Below are positions 62,093 through 64,000 of a stretch of 64,000 nt of DNA, in pieces. The notes under the pieces are model-generated. The model ran no database searches, was not told the origin of the DNA, and saw only the letters and a list, made by a program, of their open reading frames with translations. Made by a program: the position numbers and the translations under genes. This DNA comes from Sandaracinaceae bacterium. Its GTDB lineage: Bacteria; Myxococcota_A; Polyangia; Polyangiales; Houyiibacteriaceae. The DNA lies in the NCBI GenBank assembly GCA_020633055.1, contig JACKEJ010000008.1:248001-312000 (forward strand). The letters run 5' to 3'. The stretch's first letter is position 1. Every line of letters starts with the position of its first letter.

Positions 62093-63868
62093 TCAGCGCT
62101 CGGTCACGCGGAACTCGAAGCTCTGGTCGGGCGCGAACAAGAAGCGGTCGTGCAGCGCGGAGTAGCCGTGCACGCGCACGGTCTCGCCGTCCGGAAGCAG
62201 CTCGAGCAGGCGCAGGTTGGCCTCGCCCCCCTGCTGCGCCATCTGCCAGTTCACCAGCATCTGGTGACAGCGCGTGCCTGCGTCGGTCTCGCTCACCAGG
62301 TACCCCGTTCCGTCGCCCAGCACGTGCCCGTTGAGCGTCATCACGAAGCGGTGGCGGCGGATGAGCCGCTGCCAGATCTCCTCGCCGTCGTTCACGCCGC
62401 CCGCCGTCGCGTAGTGGTGCGGGTTGTAGCTCTGCGAGTGCAGCAGGTCCGTGTGGTCGAAGCGGCGGTCGTTGTGGTTCAGGAACGCGTGCGTCACGAG
62501 GATGCCCAGGTGGTCCGGGTGCTGCCCCATCACGTGGTCGGCCCAGGCCAGCACCTCGTCGCGCGGGCCCCACTCGAGCGCCACGATGATGAAGCGCCGG
62601 CCCCACGCGTTGACCAGGTGGTACGTGTTGTCGAGCTTGCCCGGCTCGAAGGCGCCACCAAAGGTGGGCTCGGCCGAGCGCTCGGCGTACTCGAAGTAGT
62701 TGTTGAAGTAGGTCTCGCGCGTGGAAGCGTCGCCCGAGGGGCCGTAGTCGTGGTTGCCGGGCACCATCACGTAGGGCAGCACGCCGTCGAGCAGCCCCAT
62801 GGCCGAGCGCGCGCGCTGCCACTCCATGGGCGTGTTGTTGTTCACGATGTCGCCGAGGTGGAGCGCCATGCGGATGTTGAGCGGCTCGGCGTTCTGCGCC
62901 AGCCACGCCGTCTGCGCGACGAACAGGCCGGGGTAGCGCACCGCGTACACCTGCGTGTCGGGCATGACGGCGATCATCTCCGAGCCCTCGGTGAAGCGCC
63001 GCTCCATGCCCGAGAAGGTGGGGATGAGCGCGCGGGTGCGACGCTCGCAGACGTCGCGTGTGTGCGTGCGCAGCGCGGCGAAGAAGTCATCCGAGAGCTC
63101 CCCCAGCGCACCCTCGTGCGCGTCGTCCAAGGGCAGCGCGCTGAGCAGGATGCGCCCCTGTCCGTAGGCTCCCTCGAGCAGCAGCGAGCGGCGCGCGTCC
63201 CGCTCCTCGGCCATGAGCACCTGGAAGCCTGCCTGGTGTCCGAAGGCGTTCGGCACCCCGGCGCTCGGCAGCGCGAGGGCGCCCGCCTCGCGTCCGCCCA
63301 GCAGCGGGTGCTCGTTTTCGACTAGGTGCAGCGCGCTCACGGGCGCCCGGTCGCGCTGCGCGGCGTGCGTGCTGGGCAAGAAGCGCGGTGAGGGTTCGTC
63401 GGTCGGGGACTGAGCCAGCTGCACCAGCACGTTGGCGCGGTCGACGAAGTGGTAGAGGTGCGTGCGGAAGCGCTCCATGTAGGTCGCATACGCGGGGTGC
63501 GAGGCCGCGCCGCTGCGCATCACGAGCACGCCGTGCAGGCCGCTGGGTGAGCTGTCGAGGGGCAGGGGCTCCACCGCGAAGCCTGCGGCGGCCAGGCGGT
63601 AGGCCAGCGCCGAGCGCTCCAGCTGTGGGTCCTCCGGGTCCAGCACGTAGGCCGCGGGGTGCTCGCTGCACGTCCCGTGCGTGACCGGCGCCAGGCCGCT
63701 CCCACCGGCGCTGGCGCTGCGGGTGGGCGCGCACTGGCTGGTGGTGGCTACGAGGAACGCGGCGAGGGCGAGACGGAGCCCAGCGGTGCGTGCACGGGTG
63801 GCTCGTCGTGGCGCGCCGCGGCCAGCGAGCCTTCGCTGTGAGCCGAGGATGGCGTTCCCTTGGTCCAT
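62093..63868 (-). CDS. Lipoprotein metallophosphoesterase
   Basis: 591 residues with a basic start, a hydrophobic segment (LRLALAAFLVATTSQC) and a lipobox Cys. Residues ~60-270 are a lead domain with no known family. The C-terminal half is a calcineurin-like phosphoesterase: MIAVMPDTQVYAV, MALHLGDIVNNN (GD..), VPGNHDYGPSG (GNHD), LVTHAFLNH and LNGHVLGDG (GH). These give the full metal-binding set, so a secreted phosphatase or nuclease is likely. About 35 bp after the repeat element. Confidence 0.85.
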   Translation of the reverse strand: MDQGNAILGSQRRLAGRGAPRRATRARTAGLRLALAAFLVATTSQCAPTRSASAGGSGLAPVTHGTCSEHPAAYVLDPEDPQLERSALAYRLAAAGFAVEPLPLDSSPSGLHGVLVMRSGAASHPAYATYMERFRTHLYHFVDRANVLVQLAQSPTDEPSPRFLPSTHAAQRDRAPVSALHLVENEHPLLGGREAGALALPSAGVPNAFGHQAGFQVLMAEERDARRSLLLEGAYGQGRILLSALPLDDAHEGALGELSDDFFAALRTHTRDVCERRTRALIPTFSGMERRFTEGSEMIAVMPDTQVYAVRYPGLFVAQTAWLAQNAEPLNIRMALHLGDIVNNNTPMEWQRARSAMGLLDGVLPYVMVPGNHDYGPSGDASTRETYFNNYFEYAERSAEPTFGGAFEPGKLDNTYHLVNAWGRRFIIVALEWGPRDEVLAWADHVMGQHPDHLGILVTHAFLNHNDRRFDHTDLLHSQSYNPHHYATAGGVNDGEEIWQRLIRRHRFVMTLNGHVLGDGTGYLVSETDAGTRCHQMLVNWQMAQQGGEANLRLLELLPDGETVRVHGYSALHDRFLFAPDQSFEFRVTER

Positions 63869-64000
63869 GCGCGCAACGCTAGGGCGCGAATGTCACAGCG
63901 CGCCAACAGGCGTGTCAGGCTTTGGAAACCGTTGGGGATCAACCGTGTGTGCTGCACGTGACGCCATGTAACGATCAGCGCGACCGTCAGCCCGATGAGC
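63869..64000. other. Intergenic sequence at right edge
   Basis: The region upstream of the phosphoesterase gene. It presumably holds its promoter; I see no gene or clear motif before the window ends. Confidence 0.4.

Overview
The window is very GC-rich and gene-dense. Its content is typical of Myxococcota: a PatA-like DUF4388 regulator, many lipoproteins with short lipoboxes, DUF1266/SUKH proteins, an RHS toxin relic, a P450, GMC oxidoreductases and a BluB-CobT fusion. I infer a deltaproteobacterial (Myxococcota, Polyangia-like) chromosome. No rRNA, tRNA or CRISPR array was found. Three stretches are visibly poorer in GC and look acquired: the toxin/immunity relic (about 18.1-19.3 kb), part of the 24.8-26.5 kb module, and the OLD-type ATPase split by an insertion sequence (42.6-46.8 kb).

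Layout. 0-4.6 kb: a lipoprotein cut by the window edge, a secreted protein, an outer-membrane-type protein, a small STAS-like protein, a GST and an alpha/beta hydrolase. 4.6-18.05 kb (minus strand): a tightly coupled six-gene operon, two FAD-linked oxidase genes, two very large paralogous lipoprotein metzincins, then two membrane proteins; every junction overlaps or is 2-3 nt. 18.1-20.6 kb: a decayed RHS polymorphic toxin (RHS repeats, transposase relic, deaminase-like tip with a C-terminal frameshift) with a SUKH immunity gene. 20.6-27.8 kb: YhcG-type nuclease plus XRE regulator, small hypotheticals, a DHFR/RibD-like reductase, a frameshifted C39-like protease and a DUF4143 ATPase.

28-36.7 kb: pseudo-receiver/DUF4388/TPR protein, lipoproteins, a CpxP/Spy-like protein, the bifunctional BluB-CobT, a hydrolase, a zinc-ribbon protein and an Rpn-type nuclease. 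36.7-42.5 kb: a catabolic-looking minus-strand cluster (SDR, diiron protein, Baeyer-Villiger-type monooxygenase, GMC oxidase) divergent from a TetR regulator. 42.6-46.8 kb: OLD-family ATPase/TOPRIM gene interrupted by a 2.3-kb IS with matching terminal repeats and a 5-bp target duplication; removing the IS restores the frame exactly.

46.9-64 kb: TetR/P450 divergent pair with a palindromic operator, a hemerythrin protein, tandem membrane paralogues, a secreted protein, a Fic enzyme with a doubled operator over its start codon, a giant SUKH-SUKH-DUF1266-beta-helix protein, a second GMC oxidase with its small partner, a hairpin-rich MITE-like element, and a metallophosphoesterase lipoprotein. 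The strongest candidates for something undescribed are the metzincin/FAD-oxidase operon, the SUKH/DUF1266/beta-helix protein and the multi-hairpin element.
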